DNA of 64,000 nucleotides, taken from the NCBI GenBank assembly GCA_913043255.1, contig CAJWLK010000004.1, positions 62,001-126,000 of the forward strand. The letters run 5' to 3'. The translations under genes were made by a program, and so were the position numbers. The notes beneath the pieces were generated by a model. It saw only the letters and a program-made list of their open reading frames with translations. It did not search any database and was not told where the DNA came from. Position 1 is the stretch's first letter; the number at the start of each line of letters is the position of its first letter. Below are positions 1 to 11,331 of the stretch, one piece after another. Origin of the DNA: an uncultured Gemmatimonadota bacterium (GTDB lineage Bacteria; Gemmatimonadota; Gemmatimonadetes; Palauibacterales; Palauibacteraceae).

Positions 1-2
1 TG

Positions 3-422
3 CCGGACCCCAAAGTGGTTGCATCCGTGCGGGCTCGGATCCTAGAAGTACGCTCGCTCGCTGCGGGCGCAACATTAAGCTATGGCGCAAAGTATGTTAC
101 GCGACGAGAAGAAAGCATTGCAACGCTTGGTATTGGATACGCTGATGGTATACCGTGGCGACCTGGGAGCCAGGGCCACGCTATCGTCCGTGGTACGCGA
201 GTTCCCATCCGTGGGTCTGTATGTATGGATATGACGCTCTTAGACGTTTCGGCAGTGTCGAGTGTCGAACCTTGGTCAGTAGTAACATTGCTTGGGTCAG
301 AGGGGGACGAGGAAATTACGCTGGCTGATCTCGCTGAGATCGGCCAGACCATCGAATACGAAATATTGACAGGATTTAGCCAACGGGTACCGCGGTACTA
401 CTCGCCATACCTGGGAGCTTAA
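3..422 (+). CDS. alr: Alanine racemase, C-terminal part (truncated by window edge)
   Basis: Open from the window start; GIGYADG, RGTRVPIRGSVCMDMTLLDV and EILTGFSQRVPRYY match the Alr C-terminal domain. Confidence 0.9.
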   Translation, partial: PDPKVVASVRARILEVRSLAAGATLSYGAKYVTRREESIATLGIGYADGIPWRPGSQGHAIVRGTRVPIRGSVCMDMTLLDVSAVSSVEPWSVVTLLGSEGDEEITLADLAEIGQTIEYEILTGFSQRVPRYYSPYLGA

Positions 423-533
423 TCGAACGGATATGATGATCGAGAAAAATAGGGAATACGGAGCTGGGTTTGGAAGGGATCTTGTGATGGCCGCAATGGT
501 CCTCCTTCCTGAGGCTGACATCGGGAGCGGTTT

Positions 534-1763
534 GTGAACAAGTCTGCTGGGCATGGTAACCGAAAATTCGTCATCCTTGCGCTTGGTTTAGTTGGACTGT
601 CGGTATCTTGTACGGAAGACCCGCTTGCACTTGGGAGTGATACGGCACCAGGAGCGACCAGCGAGATTCGAGATGTAACCTTGGAGGTAACAAGCCTCCC
701 ACTTTGGCGAGACACCACTGTTTCGGGTTTCGCTCTTCCGTCAAATGCACCCTTCATGTTTCTTTCGAACGATTCGCAGATGTTAGCAAAAGGGCTCGCG
801 CGTTTTAATGTTCCGGACACCCTGCGAACCCTTGCCGACACGTTGCCAGTGGGGCTGTTCGACAGCGTCACGGTCCAACTCACGGTCGATACGGTTCGGT
901 CGGTCTTCTCTGACTTTCCAGTCACATTTCGGATGGTGACATTGGCTGAGTCCTTTGACGAAGATTCGGAGGTGATCGAAGTCAATGCGGGCATCGGGTC
1001 CGGTGCAGAGCTTGCGACAGGGCACTTTGACGGGATCTCGGATACTGTGAGGATGGATTTTGCAGTTTCAGTCGATTCTTTGCTTAAAAGCTGGCAAGAA
1101 ACGGATGGCGAACCTGGGTTTGCACTGCTCGTCGAGGGACCTAAATCTCGGGTTCGTATCCAGCAGATGCTCCTCCGATACCGCCCGCTGCTAGAGGGGC
1201 GAGTGGTGCCGTTGGTTCCCAAGACACAGTTTCCAACGTCGCGCACTTTTGTGACTGATCCGCCCCTGCCCCCGACAGGTCAAGAACTTCGACTTGGAGG
1301 TATTCCATCTTCCCGTCTGTACTTCGAATTCGTTCCTCCAGATACGGTCGCAGGCATTCCCTTGCGAGAGGCTACGATCAATCATGCAGAAATTATTCTG
1401 CACCCCTTAGCACCTCCTAAGGATCCATTCCCAGCTGAGTTAACCTTCGCTGCGAGACAAATCACCCTTTTGGGAGATCCTTTTGTCCTGGGTCCCAAGA
1501 CACCGATTGGCTCGGGGAATGCCGTAACGATTGCTCTAAACCCAGAGACGTTGGCAACAGGGAGGCCGCTAAGCTTGAATGTCACATTGCTACTGGCTCG
1601 AGCCACCGTCGAATCTGTGAGCAGCATACGGATGGGGCTGCGCTCCGATCCAGATGCCCAAACAATCGGGTTTTGGGAATTCGGATCGGCCGAAGGTGCG
1701 GAGGGATTTCTTCCCCAGCTTAGAATTATACTGAGCCCTAAACCCCCCTTTGATATCCCATGA
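534..1763 (+). CDS. Hypothetical lipoprotein (409 aa)
   Basis: Signal peptide plus lipobox (LGLVGLSVSC); stop overlaps the start of the downstream OMP gene. Confidence 0.75.
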   Translation: MNKSAGHGNRKFVILALGLVGLSVSCTEDPLALGSDTAPGATSEIRDVTLEVTSLPLWRDTTVSGFALPSNAPFMFLSNDSQMLAKGLARFNVPDTLRTLADTLPVGLFDSVTVQLTVDTVRSVFSDFPVTFRMVTLAESFDEDSEVIEVNAGIGSGAELATGHFDGISDTVRMDFAVSVDSLLKSWQETDGEPGFALLVEGPKSRVRIQQMLLRYRPLLEGRVVPLVPKTQFPTSRTFVTDPPLPPTGQELRLGGIPSSRLYFEFVPPDTVAGIPLREATINHAEIILHPLAPPKDPFPAELTFAARQITLLGDPFVLGPKTPIGSGNAVTIALNPETLATGRPLSLNVTLLLARATVESVSSIRMGLRSDPDAQTIGFWEFGSAEGAEGFLPQLRIILSPKPPFDIP

Positions 1764-2914
1764 TGCGTTGGGTCCATTTGTTTCTGACTCTGATGGTGGT
1801 TCCTATTGGTTTATCGGCCCAGCAACCGCTCACCTCCGTTGGGCTTGGATATCCGGTTGAGCCCATAGATGGAAGATCCGCAGCTCTGGGTGGTACTGGC
1901 ATTGGTCTTTTTGGAAGCACCTATAGCCTGCGCAATCCGGCGGATCTTCTGCATCACCCAGAAGCCGGCTTCAGCCTGTCCTTAGCAAGTGAAGCTGTGA
2001 CGCTTGATGAGGATCAGTCCTTAAAGACTGGGAGAGAGCGCTTTACGAACATTAGGGCGTTAGTTCCTTTCTCGGACTGGGCAGCCAGTATTGCGTTCGG
2101 CGGTGTTTTCGATCAGGACTGGTCGGCGCGATTCCTCGATACGCTTGTGCTTGCGGATGGTTCTGCTCCGTTTGAAGAAGCGCGGGAACACGATGGAGGG
2201 ATAAGCACAATCGATGTTTCACTGGCGCGGCGTCTTGGGCCGTTCGGGATCGGTGTCTCAGCCCAGCGATTAACTGGTTCACTTAGGCAGTCGTTCTTCA
2301 GGACCTTTGAACTCCCCATTGGAGAGGCTCCACTACTCAACGATGGTGGAGGGATGCGAGAGGTCTCTTACAGAGGGTGGCGGTTTAAGGGCGGAGCGTC
2401 GATCAATATTGCCGACCGTTTATTAATTGGCGGGTCGATGAGCCTACCCACTACCCTTACTGGAACGGTACAAGATACGATCCCGAACACGACCGATTTC
2501 GAACTTCCGGTCGTGTACGAGATAGGAGGTAGTTTTAGGCTTGTTGATGAGTTGTTGATCACGGCGGCTACTGGTCGTTCACCGTGGGCTGATGCTGGTG
2601 ATGTTGGTGAGTACACAACACATGATGTCACATGGGTCGGCGGCGGGATTGAGTTCGGTGGATTGATATTCCTCGGAGGTCGGTTACCATTGCGTTTTGG
2701 TATGCGCCGCTCTGATCTGCCTTTCAGCATAGGGGCGGATAGCATCATCGAAAAGGCGTTCACAGGTGGTTTTGGGTGGGAGTTCCAAGAAGGGCTCGCG
2801 ACCGCAGATTTGTCACTGGAAATAGGGTCACGCGGAGATATTACTGGAACAAATATTCAGGAGTCATTCACACGAATGATTCTGACGTTGTCACTTCGGC
2901 AGCGGAGTCCGTAG
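1760..2914 (+). CDS. Predicted outer-membrane beta-barrel protein (FadL/PorV-like)
   Basis: Signal peptide; 'GGTGIGLFGSTYSLRNPADL' N-terminal motif and alternating strands typical of OMP transport-like proteins; ATGA overlap with upstream lipoprotein. Confidence 0.7.
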   Translation: MMRWVHLFLTLMVVPIGLSAQQPLTSVGLGYPVEPIDGRSAALGGTGIGLFGSTYSLRNPADLLHHPEAGFSLSLASEAVTLDEDQSLKTGRERFTNIRALVPFSDWAASIAFGGVFDQDWSARFLDTLVLADGSAPFEEAREHDGGISTIDVSLARRLGPFGIGVSAQRLTGSLRQSFFRTFELPIGEAPLLNDGGGMREVSYRGWRFKGGASINIADRLLIGGSMSLPTTLTGTVQDTIPNTTDFELPVVYEIGGSFRLVDELLITAATGRSPWADAGDVGEYTTHDVTWVGGGIEFGGLIFLGGRLPLRFGMRRSDLPFSIGADSIIEKAFTGGFGWEFQEGLATADLSLEIGSRGDITGTNIQESFTRMILTLSLRQRSP

Positions 2915-2934
2915 TCGAGTTGCGTAGATCGTTG

Positions 2935-3663
2935 TTAGGAAAGTTCGTCGAACGCAAAGTTCACTCTTTCCATGAGGTGCTGAGGGTAGTTGATCGGCCA
3001 GTCGTGATGTTCGGGCACAGGTATGATGCGTACGCCTGTTGGGTTTGTTTTAAAGTAAGTTGCATACTCTTCCCGTCGGTGTAACTCGTCCTTGATCGAC
3101 TGAAAAACAATGGCATGGTGGGATTGTGGCTGAAATGTGGATGAAGGTTGGTTTAAGGATTTGATGACGGGGAAGACGATTGAGGGGTGAGTTACCGCAG
3201 CTCGGAGGTAGTCGGTTAGGACCATCGCTGCAAACCGACACCCGTACCAGCCTTCAAGACCGAAATATTCTCGCAGTTGCTGATGAGCAGCTCGTCCAAT
3301 CATCCGTGGGAGTGCGACTGGGGCTGGTATGGTCGGCGAACAGGCGATCGCGGGTCCATCGTGTAGTAAAGCCAGTAGTGCTCCGAAGGAATGTCCAACC
3401 CAAACTGCACCCGGGGCATACCTTTGTGAAACCTCGGTGACCAGATTCAGATAGTCTCCAGGTGAGCTGGGGAGTTTTTGATGAGAGCGGAATGATAGAT
3501 CGGGAATCACAACTCGGAAACGATCAGTGAGGAGATTAATACCTCTCAAGTAGTGCTGTGGGTGCACCCCGAGACCTGTCAAAAAGACTAGCGTCTCTGA
3601 TGAAGAGCCCCAAGTTTGAATGGGTATATCCAGCCCGTGGAAATCGTATCGTTGGGTTTGCAC
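2935..3663 (-). CDS. Alpha/beta hydrolase
   Basis: LVFLTGLGVHPQHY, nucleophile elbow VGHSFGALLAL, C-terminal VPEHHDWPI (catalytic His). Confidence 0.75.
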   Translation of the reverse strand: MQTQRYDFHGLDIPIQTWGSSSETLVFLTGLGVHPQHYLRGINLLTDRFRVVIPDLSFRSHQKLPSSPGDYLNLVTEVSQRYAPGAVWVGHSFGALLALLHDGPAIACSPTIPAPVALPRMIGRAAHQQLREYFGLEGWYGCRFAAMVLTDYLRAAVTHPSIVFPVIKSLNQPSSTFQPQSHHAIVFQSIKDELHRREEYATYFKTNPTGVRIIPVPEHHDWPINYPQHLMERVNFAFDELS

Positions 3664-3688
3664 GCCCGATCGTACCGGATAAACCTAT

Positions 3689-5113
3689 GTGCAGCAACGG
3701 ATCCTTGAAGGGAAAACTATGGTGAGTGGCCTCGTCAAATTGGAAATGGCGGGAGCGGATCGCGTGAAAAAGCGCACCGTTCAGCACCCCGGTCCGTTCA
3801 AGCGGCGAGTCTACCTTGAAACCTACGGTTGCCAGATGAACATCAACGATTCTGAGTTGATGGAAGGCTTACTTTCAGAGCGTGGTTTTCTGCGCGTGGA
3901 AAACCCTGATGGCGCAGATGTCATCTTAATCAACACTTGTGCTATCCGAGAGCACGCTGAGCAGCGCGTTCGAGGTCGCATTGGTGAACTGCAGAAATAC
4001 CGACATCAGAATCCCGATCTTGTTTTGGGTGTGACTGGGTGTATGGCGCAGCGACTAGGTGGCCGTCTCATCGATGAGACATCCGGTGGTGTGGATTTGG
4101 TTGCTGGCCCCGACGCGTATAGAAGTCTCTCTGAAACAATCGAGTTGATTCAAAAAGACGCTATCGAACGTGGCCAAACATTACTTGATCTGGACATGGC
4201 TGAGAACTATGAAGATGTCACGTCGGTACGGTCTCGTGGAGTGAGTGCTTGGATCACCGTTCAGCGTGGCTGCGATCACAGGTGTACATTTTGCATTGTT
4301 CCCTATGTGCGAGGCGGAAAAAAAGATCGCCAACCAGAGCAAATATTGACAGATGTTCAAGTGGCGGCAACTCAAGGGTTCACTGAGGTTGTTCTCCTTG
4401 GGCAGACCGTAAATTCTTATGAATCAGGCGATTGGAATTTTGCTCGCCTGCTTCGCAGTGTAGCTAGGATTGAAGGCATTAGGCGAGTGCGGTTCACCTC
4501 GCCTCATCCCAATGATGTGACGCAGGAACTCCTGGAAGTGATGAGAGACGAGCCCTCGGTGTGTAGCCAGCTTCACTTGCCGGTGCAATCAGGTGCTGAT
4601 CACGTTCTTAAACGCATGGTGCGTCGATATACATCGAAAACCTTTCTACAAAAGGTTGATCTTGCGAGGGAAGTTGTGCCCGGAATAGCGTTGTCAACCG
4701 ATGTCATCGTTGCGTTTCCGGGTGAGACTGATGAAGAATATGGGGCGACCCTGGACTTGCTGAGCCACGTGAGATTCGATGATGCGTACCTCTACAAGTA
4801 CTCACCACGGGATGGTACTCCAGCAACACGATTTCCATCAAATCAATTCATCTCCGACGAGGTTGGATCAGCTCGCCTTGAACAACTCATCGGGTTACAC
4901 CGAAAGATACAACGAGAGATCAATGAGGCCGAGGTCGGTGGGGTCCGAGAAGTCTTGATCGAGCGACCCGCGCGTTCAAACGGGGATGTGCTTGGTCGCA
5001 CTGAACACAACAAGGTCGTCGCGTTCTCCGGAGACTCTTCGGACATCGGAAATTATACAAAGGTAAAGCTTACCGGGACGACAGGTGCTACATTTAGAGG
5101 GGCTCTGTGCTAA
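3689..5113 (+). CDS. miaB: tRNA-2-methylthio-N6-dimethylallyladenosine synthase MiaB
   Basis: YLETYGCQMNINDSE, radical SAM CDHRCTFCIVPYVRG, C-terminal TRAM domain. Confidence 0.95.
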   Translation: MQQRILEGKTMVSGLVKLEMAGADRVKKRTVQHPGPFKRRVYLETYGCQMNINDSELMEGLLSERGFLRVENPDGADVILINTCAIREHAEQRVRGRIGELQKYRHQNPDLVLGVTGCMAQRLGGRLIDETSGGVDLVAGPDAYRSLSETIELIQKDAIERGQTLLDLDMAENYEDVTSVRSRGVSAWITVQRGCDHRCTFCIVPYVRGGKKDRQPEQILTDVQVAATQGFTEVVLLGQTVNSYESGDWNFARLLRSVARIEGIRRVRFTSPHPNDVTQELLEVMRDEPSVCSQLHLPVQSGADHVLKRMVRRYTSKTFLQKVDLAREVVPGIALSTDVIVAFPGETDEEYGATLDLLSHVRFDDAYLYKYSPRDGTPATRFPSNQFISDEVGSARLEQLIGLHRKIQREINEAEVGGVREVLIERPARSNGDVLGRTEHNKVVAFSGDSSDIGNYTKVKLTGTTGATFRGALC

Positions 5114-5131
5114 CAAGTTCGTTCTGCGGCT

Positions 5132-5437
5132 TTGGTTTCCGATAAAATGTCTATGCGCTTTCTTACTCGAACTCTCTCCTTTGTCATCGCTATTTTGCTT
5201 GCTTTTTGGTTCACCGCCGAAAACGCGAACGAATTGGTTTGGATCGACTTGGCATTTTTTAGGATCAGGGCATCCTTGCCACTTATTATTTTTTCGTCGG
5301 TTTTAGGGGGCATGGCGATATCCACGCTTGTTGCATGGCGTGCAGAACGTCGAGAGAAGCGGCGAGTTTTGGCAGTTCCGGATCCTATAGAATTAGGTGG
5401 TATTACAAAAAATCTAGAGACTGACCGTGACGCGTGA
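5132..5437 (+). CDS. LapA (DUF1049)-like membrane protein
   Basis: Two TM segments, FTAENANELVWIDLAFFRIRASLPLIIF pattern; better start probably ATG at 5147. Confidence 0.65.
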   Translation: MVSDKMSMRFLTRTLSFVIAILLAFWFTAENANELVWIDLAFFRIRASLPLIIFSSVLGGMAISTLVAWRAERREKRRVLAVPDPIELGGITKNLETDRDA

Positions 5438-5458
5438 GAGTGAAAGCCACCCCCATAA

Positions 5459-5475
5459 TTTGACCACTGGTCAAA
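5459..5475. promoter_or_regulatory. Perfect 8-bp dyad TTTGACCA-C-TGGTCAAA
   Basis: Inverted repeat read directly in the intergenic region upstream of the DUF255 gene. Confidence 0.4.
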
Positions 5476-5561
5476 CGCTATCATGCATGGCACCAATAGG
5501 TTTTGAGTGATACGGGTCAGGATATGCAAGATACGCTAAACAAGTCGAGGGGGGGGCGCTG

Positions 5562-7667
<2,106 letters not shown>

Positions 7668-7751
7668 TGTTTGGGTACGCTGTTCATCTACATGCAGCTG
7701 TAACCGTCATCACTGTCACTCACGAACCAAAACCTTAGGAGGCGAAGTCAT

Positions 7752-8807
7752 ATGGATCTAAGTCAGATGCTCTTCGGGAATACGGTTCGCGAGTGGTTCA
7801 TTGCTGCAGGGATTTTTGCACTCTCAGTGATTGCAATCTGGACAGTTCAACGCTATGCGCTTAAAGCTTTTTCTCGCTTTGCGAGGAACACTCAAACGTC
7901 TCTTGATGACTTCGTGGCTGAATTGTTAAGCCACACGAAGTTCTGGCTCATCCTAGTTGTAGCAGTATTTGGGGCCTCACTATCTCTCAACGTGAGTTCG
8001 TCAATCACCCTCGTTCTGAGTCGGGCGTCAGCTATTGCGATCGTGATTCAAGTGGGGATTTGGGCCAGCGCCGCCATAATATTTTGGGTCGAGCGTTTTG
8101 TGCATCGTACGGCGGGCAAAGATGCGGGAGCGGTTACAACCGTAAGTGCGGTGTCGTTTGTGGGTCGATTGATGATATGGTCAATCGTCCTTCTGCTGAT
8201 CTTGGACAACCTCGGGGTTGAGGTTACGGCGCTTCTTGCGGGATTAGGGATTGGAGGGATCGCAGTCGCTCTCGCTGCCCAGAACATCTTGGGTGATCTT
8301 TTTGCTTCGCTATCGATTATTCTCGACAAGCCTTTTGTGCTGGGAGATTTTCTTGTTTTGGGTGATTATAAGGGAACGGTCGAGCAGATCGGACTCAAAA
8401 CCACTCGTATCCGGAGCTTGGGTGGGGAACAGCTTATCGTAGGAAACGATGATCTTCTTAACTCCCGCATTCTTAATTTGGGGCGAATGTCAGATCGAAG
8501 GGCATCGTTTAACGTTGGTGTGACTTATGACACGCCTCGTCATTTACTCGAACAAATTCCAAGTTGGATTCAAGAGCTGGTCGAGGCACAGGATCATACC
8601 CGATTCGATCGCAGTCACTTGTTTGATTATGGTGATTACTCGATAAACTTTGAGACTGTCTTCTATCTGGAGGTTCCGGAATACGCCACATACATGGACG
8701 TACAACAGGCAATCAAGCTGGGATTGCACGAGCGCTTCGAGCAACACGGTGTTGAGTTTGCCTATCCGACCCAGGTTGTATTTACGATTCCGGGTGTTGT
8801 TGAGTAG
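7752..8807 (+). CDS. Small-conductance mechanosensitive channel, MscS family
   Basis: GLGIGGIAVALAAQNILGDLFASLSIILDKPFVLGDFL pore/beta-domain motif. Confidence 0.93.
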   Translation: MDLSQMLFGNTVREWFIAAGIFALSVIAIWTVQRYALKAFSRFARNTQTSLDDFVAELLSHTKFWLILVVAVFGASLSLNVSSSITLVLSRASAIAIVIQVGIWASAAIIFWVERFVHRTAGKDAGAVTTVSAVSFVGRLMIWSIVLLLILDNLGVEVTALLAGLGIGGIAVALAAQNILGDLFASLSIILDKPFVLGDFLVLGDYKGTVEQIGLKTTRIRSLGGEQLIVGNDDLLNSRILNLGRMSDRRASFNVGVTYDTPRHLLEQIPSWIQELVEAQDHTRFDRSHLFDYGDYSINFETVFYLEVPEYATYMDVQQAIKLGLHERFEQHGVEFAYPTQVVFTIPGVVE

Positions 8808-8975
8808 CGGTGCCTTCGTTGCATAGGCCTGCTTTTCGGGGTAGTCTGATCGGCTGTGAACAGGGGATTAGGACCGCGACAGGTAGGAGTTGGCGCCCCA
8901 AACGTTATCTTCTTTCTCGGCATCGGATACATTCGCTAGTAACCCATACCAGACCAACGAGCGATACGACGACGC

Positions 8976-9932
8976 GTGGATACCACGGTTAATACCAGCC
9001 CAATCATGCTGCTCTCGGGCACTTCCAATCCTGATTTAGCTAAAGGGATTTCGGAAGTGCTAGGTGAGCCGTTGTGTGACGTGACCATTAAACGCTTCGC
9101 CGATGGTGAGATTTTTGTGCGAATCGATGAAAACGTGCGGGGAAAAGATGTGTTCTTAATTCAGTCGACCAACCCTCCAGCAGAAAACATGCTAGAACTT
9201 CTGTGCCTGATCGATGCGGCCAAGAGAGCTTCAGCTGCGCGGGTCACAGCTGTAGTGCCTTACTACGGTTACGGGCGCGCTGACCGTAAGGATCAACCGC
9301 GCGTATCAATAGCAGCCAAGCTGATGGCAAATCTCATCACGGCCGCGGGGGCAGATCGACTATTATCGATAGACTTTCACCAGCACCAGATTCAGGGTTT
9401 CTTTGATATCCCAGTGGATCACCTGTACGCAGCTCCGGTCTTCCGACGTTACTACGAAACGAAAAACTTCGAAAACCTTGTGGTGGTAGCTACTGATGTT
9501 AGTGCCGCTAAGATGGCACGCGGTTACGCTCGCCGACTTGGAGGTGATTTGGCAATCATCGACAAGCGCCGTCCGGCCCCGAATGAAGCTGAAGTCTCTA
9601 GCATCGTCGGTGACGTTGAAGGGAAACATTGTCTTATTCCCGATGACATGATTGACACTGCTGGAACGATGGCTTCGACCGTGGAAGTATTACGCGAGAG
9701 AGGTGCATTGGACACGTATATTCTTGCCACACACGCACTGTTCTCAGCGCCAGCGGTTGAACGGCTCATCAAAGCGGGTGCCAAAGAAATCGCCGTCACG
9801 GATACAGTTCCTCTCTCGTCCGATAAGATAGAGGCACTACCAGACTTGAAAATACTGTCGGTCGCGAGTCTACTAGCCCAGGCTATCGAGAGTACGCATA
9901 CGAATAGCTCCGTTAGCAAGCTGTTTAAGTGA
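8976..9932 (+). CDS. prs: Ribose-phosphate pyrophosphokinase
   Basis: IKRFADGEIFVRIDENVRGKDVFLIQST, YGYGRADRKDQPR, DDMIDTAGTM PRPP loop; GTG start. Confidence 0.97.
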   Translation: MDTTVNTSPIMLLSGTSNPDLAKGISEVLGEPLCDVTIKRFADGEIFVRIDENVRGKDVFLIQSTNPPAENMLELLCLIDAAKRASAARVTAVVPYYGYGRADRKDQPRVSIAAKLMANLITAAGADRLLSIDFHQHQIQGFFDIPVDHLYAAPVFRRYYETKNFENLVVVATDVSAAKMARGYARRLGGDLAIIDKRRPAPNEAEVSSIVGDVEGKHCLIPDDMIDTAGTMASTVEVLRERGALDTYILATHALFSAPAVERLIKAGAKEIAVTDTVPLSSDKIEALPDLKILSVASLLAQAIESTHTNSSVSKLFK

Positions 9933-9994
9933 TCGACAAGCGGTCGTTTGGCCGCGCTATTATCCGATTGATACCCTCCGAGTAGAGAAGAAAT

Positions 9995-10681
9995 ATGACG
10001 AAGGAATCTGCCATACTCAGCGCTGAGCTTAGATCTGAGACGGGGAAAGGTGCTACCCGCCAATTACGGCGAGCTGGACGACTACCGGCAGTAGTCTACG
10101 GGCGCCGTGACGAAACCCAGTCCTTAACGTTGGATACACAAGAGCTGGTTCGCTTACTAACGGAGATACGCGCAGCTACAACTGTTATCGATCTAGAGGT
10201 CGGAGGTGAGAAGCCTCGACGCGTTCTTATTAGAGAAATACAGCGCCACCCCTTCCGACCTGAGCTTTTGCACGTCGATTTCTTCGAAATTCGTGCCGAT
10301 GTGAAGATCAAAGTGCAGGTCCCCCTTCATCTGGAGGGTGAGGCATATGGGGTGGAGATGGGAGGTATTCTCCAGCAGATTCGATATGAACTTGAGGTCG
10401 AATGTTTGCCGAACGAAATTCCGCCCGATTTTAAAGTCGATGTCACGGACTTGGATATTGGAAACTCCATTCATATCAGTGATGTTGAGTCGAGTGGGGT
10501 GACAATATTGGATGATGAAGGATTAACTGTCTGTACAGTTGTGCCTCCGGCTGTGGAGGAAGAGCCGGAAATCGAAGAGCTTGAGGAAGGTGAGGAAGGT
10601 GAGGAGATCGAGGGGGATGAGTCGACCGAGTCTGAGTCGACCGATGACTCGGCCGAAGGGGAAGAAGAGTCAGAGGCATAG
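9995..10681 (+). CDS. rplY: 50S ribosomal protein L25/Ctc with acidic C-terminal extension
   Basis: RSETGKGATRQLRRAGRLPAVVYG; HPFRPELLHVDFFEI; highly acidic tail. Confidence 0.95.
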   Translation: MTKESAILSAELRSETGKGATRQLRRAGRLPAVVYGRRDETQSLTLDTQELVRLLTEIRAATTVIDLEVGGEKPRRVLIREIQRHPFRPELLHVDFFEIRADVKIKVQVPLHLEGEAYGVEMGGILQQIRYELEVECLPNEIPPDFKVDVTDLDIGNSIHISDVESSGVTILDDEGLTVCTVVPPAVEEEPEIEELEEGEEGEEIEGDESTESESTDDSAEGEEESEA

Positions 10682-11287
10682 TTGGATCGTCGAGACGCAC
10701 GACGAGGGGGCCACGTGCGAATAATCCTCGCCTTGGGAAACATTGGCGAGAAGTATCGGGACACGCGGCACAACGTAGCGTGGTGGTTGGCAGATCGACT
10801 GGCTCGCGCATGGGAATGCCCTGCGTTTGTGCCGGACGGAGAGACCAGCTGGACTTCCTGCGGCTCCTTCAACCACCGGGTCGAACTCCATAAGCCGCTC
10901 ACTTACATGAATAGGAGCGGCTTAGCCGTTACATCATTAATAGATTCCCGTGATTTTGACCCCGCCGTCGATATGCTTGTGGTAGTGGATGATATCGCAC
11001 TTCCTCCGGGTCGATTCAGACTGCGTCCAGAAGGGTCTCCCGGTGGACACAATGGACTCGCTTCGATCTCGGGAGTGCTGGGAACTGAAATGTTCGCCCG
11101 ACTTCGTATTGGAGTTGGGCGACCGACGGATGACCAAATCGAATTGGCAGAATGGGTGCTTGCACCGCCAACACAAGGTGAAGAAGAGGCTGTATTATCA
11201 ACCTTCTCTCAAGCGACGCAGGCGATCGAATGTTGGTTGAAGTATGGGATAGAAGTGGGAATGAATCGTTTTAACGTATCGACATGA
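10682..11287 (+). CDS. pth: Peptidyl-tRNA hydrolase
   Basis: ILALGNIGEKYRDTRHNVAWW, KPLTYMNRSGLAV, VVDDIALPPGRFRLRPEGSPGGHNGL; true start possibly GTG near 10715. Confidence 0.95.
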   Translation: MDRRDARRGGHVRIILALGNIGEKYRDTRHNVAWWLADRLARAWECPAFVPDGETSWTSCGSFNHRVELHKPLTYMNRSGLAVTSLIDSRDFDPAVDMLVVVDDIALPPGRFRLRPEGSPGGHNGLASISGVLGTEMFARLRIGVGRPTDDQIELAEWVLAPPTQGEEEAVLSTFSQATQAIECWLKYGIEVGMNRFNVST

Positions 11288-11331
11288 CAGATACAAAAGA
11301 TGCTGAACAGAAAAAAGAGGAGAGAGACTAA

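Noticed and set aside
419-1246. 275-aa minus-strand ORF antisense to the lipoprotein gene
   Set aside because: Low-complexity Ser/Thr/Arg-rich translation typical of antisense frames; the plus-strand frame has a signal peptide and coupling.
8808-8975. Possible tRNA or riboswitch in the prs leader
   Set aside because: No cloverleaf, T-loop GTTCRA or known purine/PRPP motif could be read; left as ordinary spacer.
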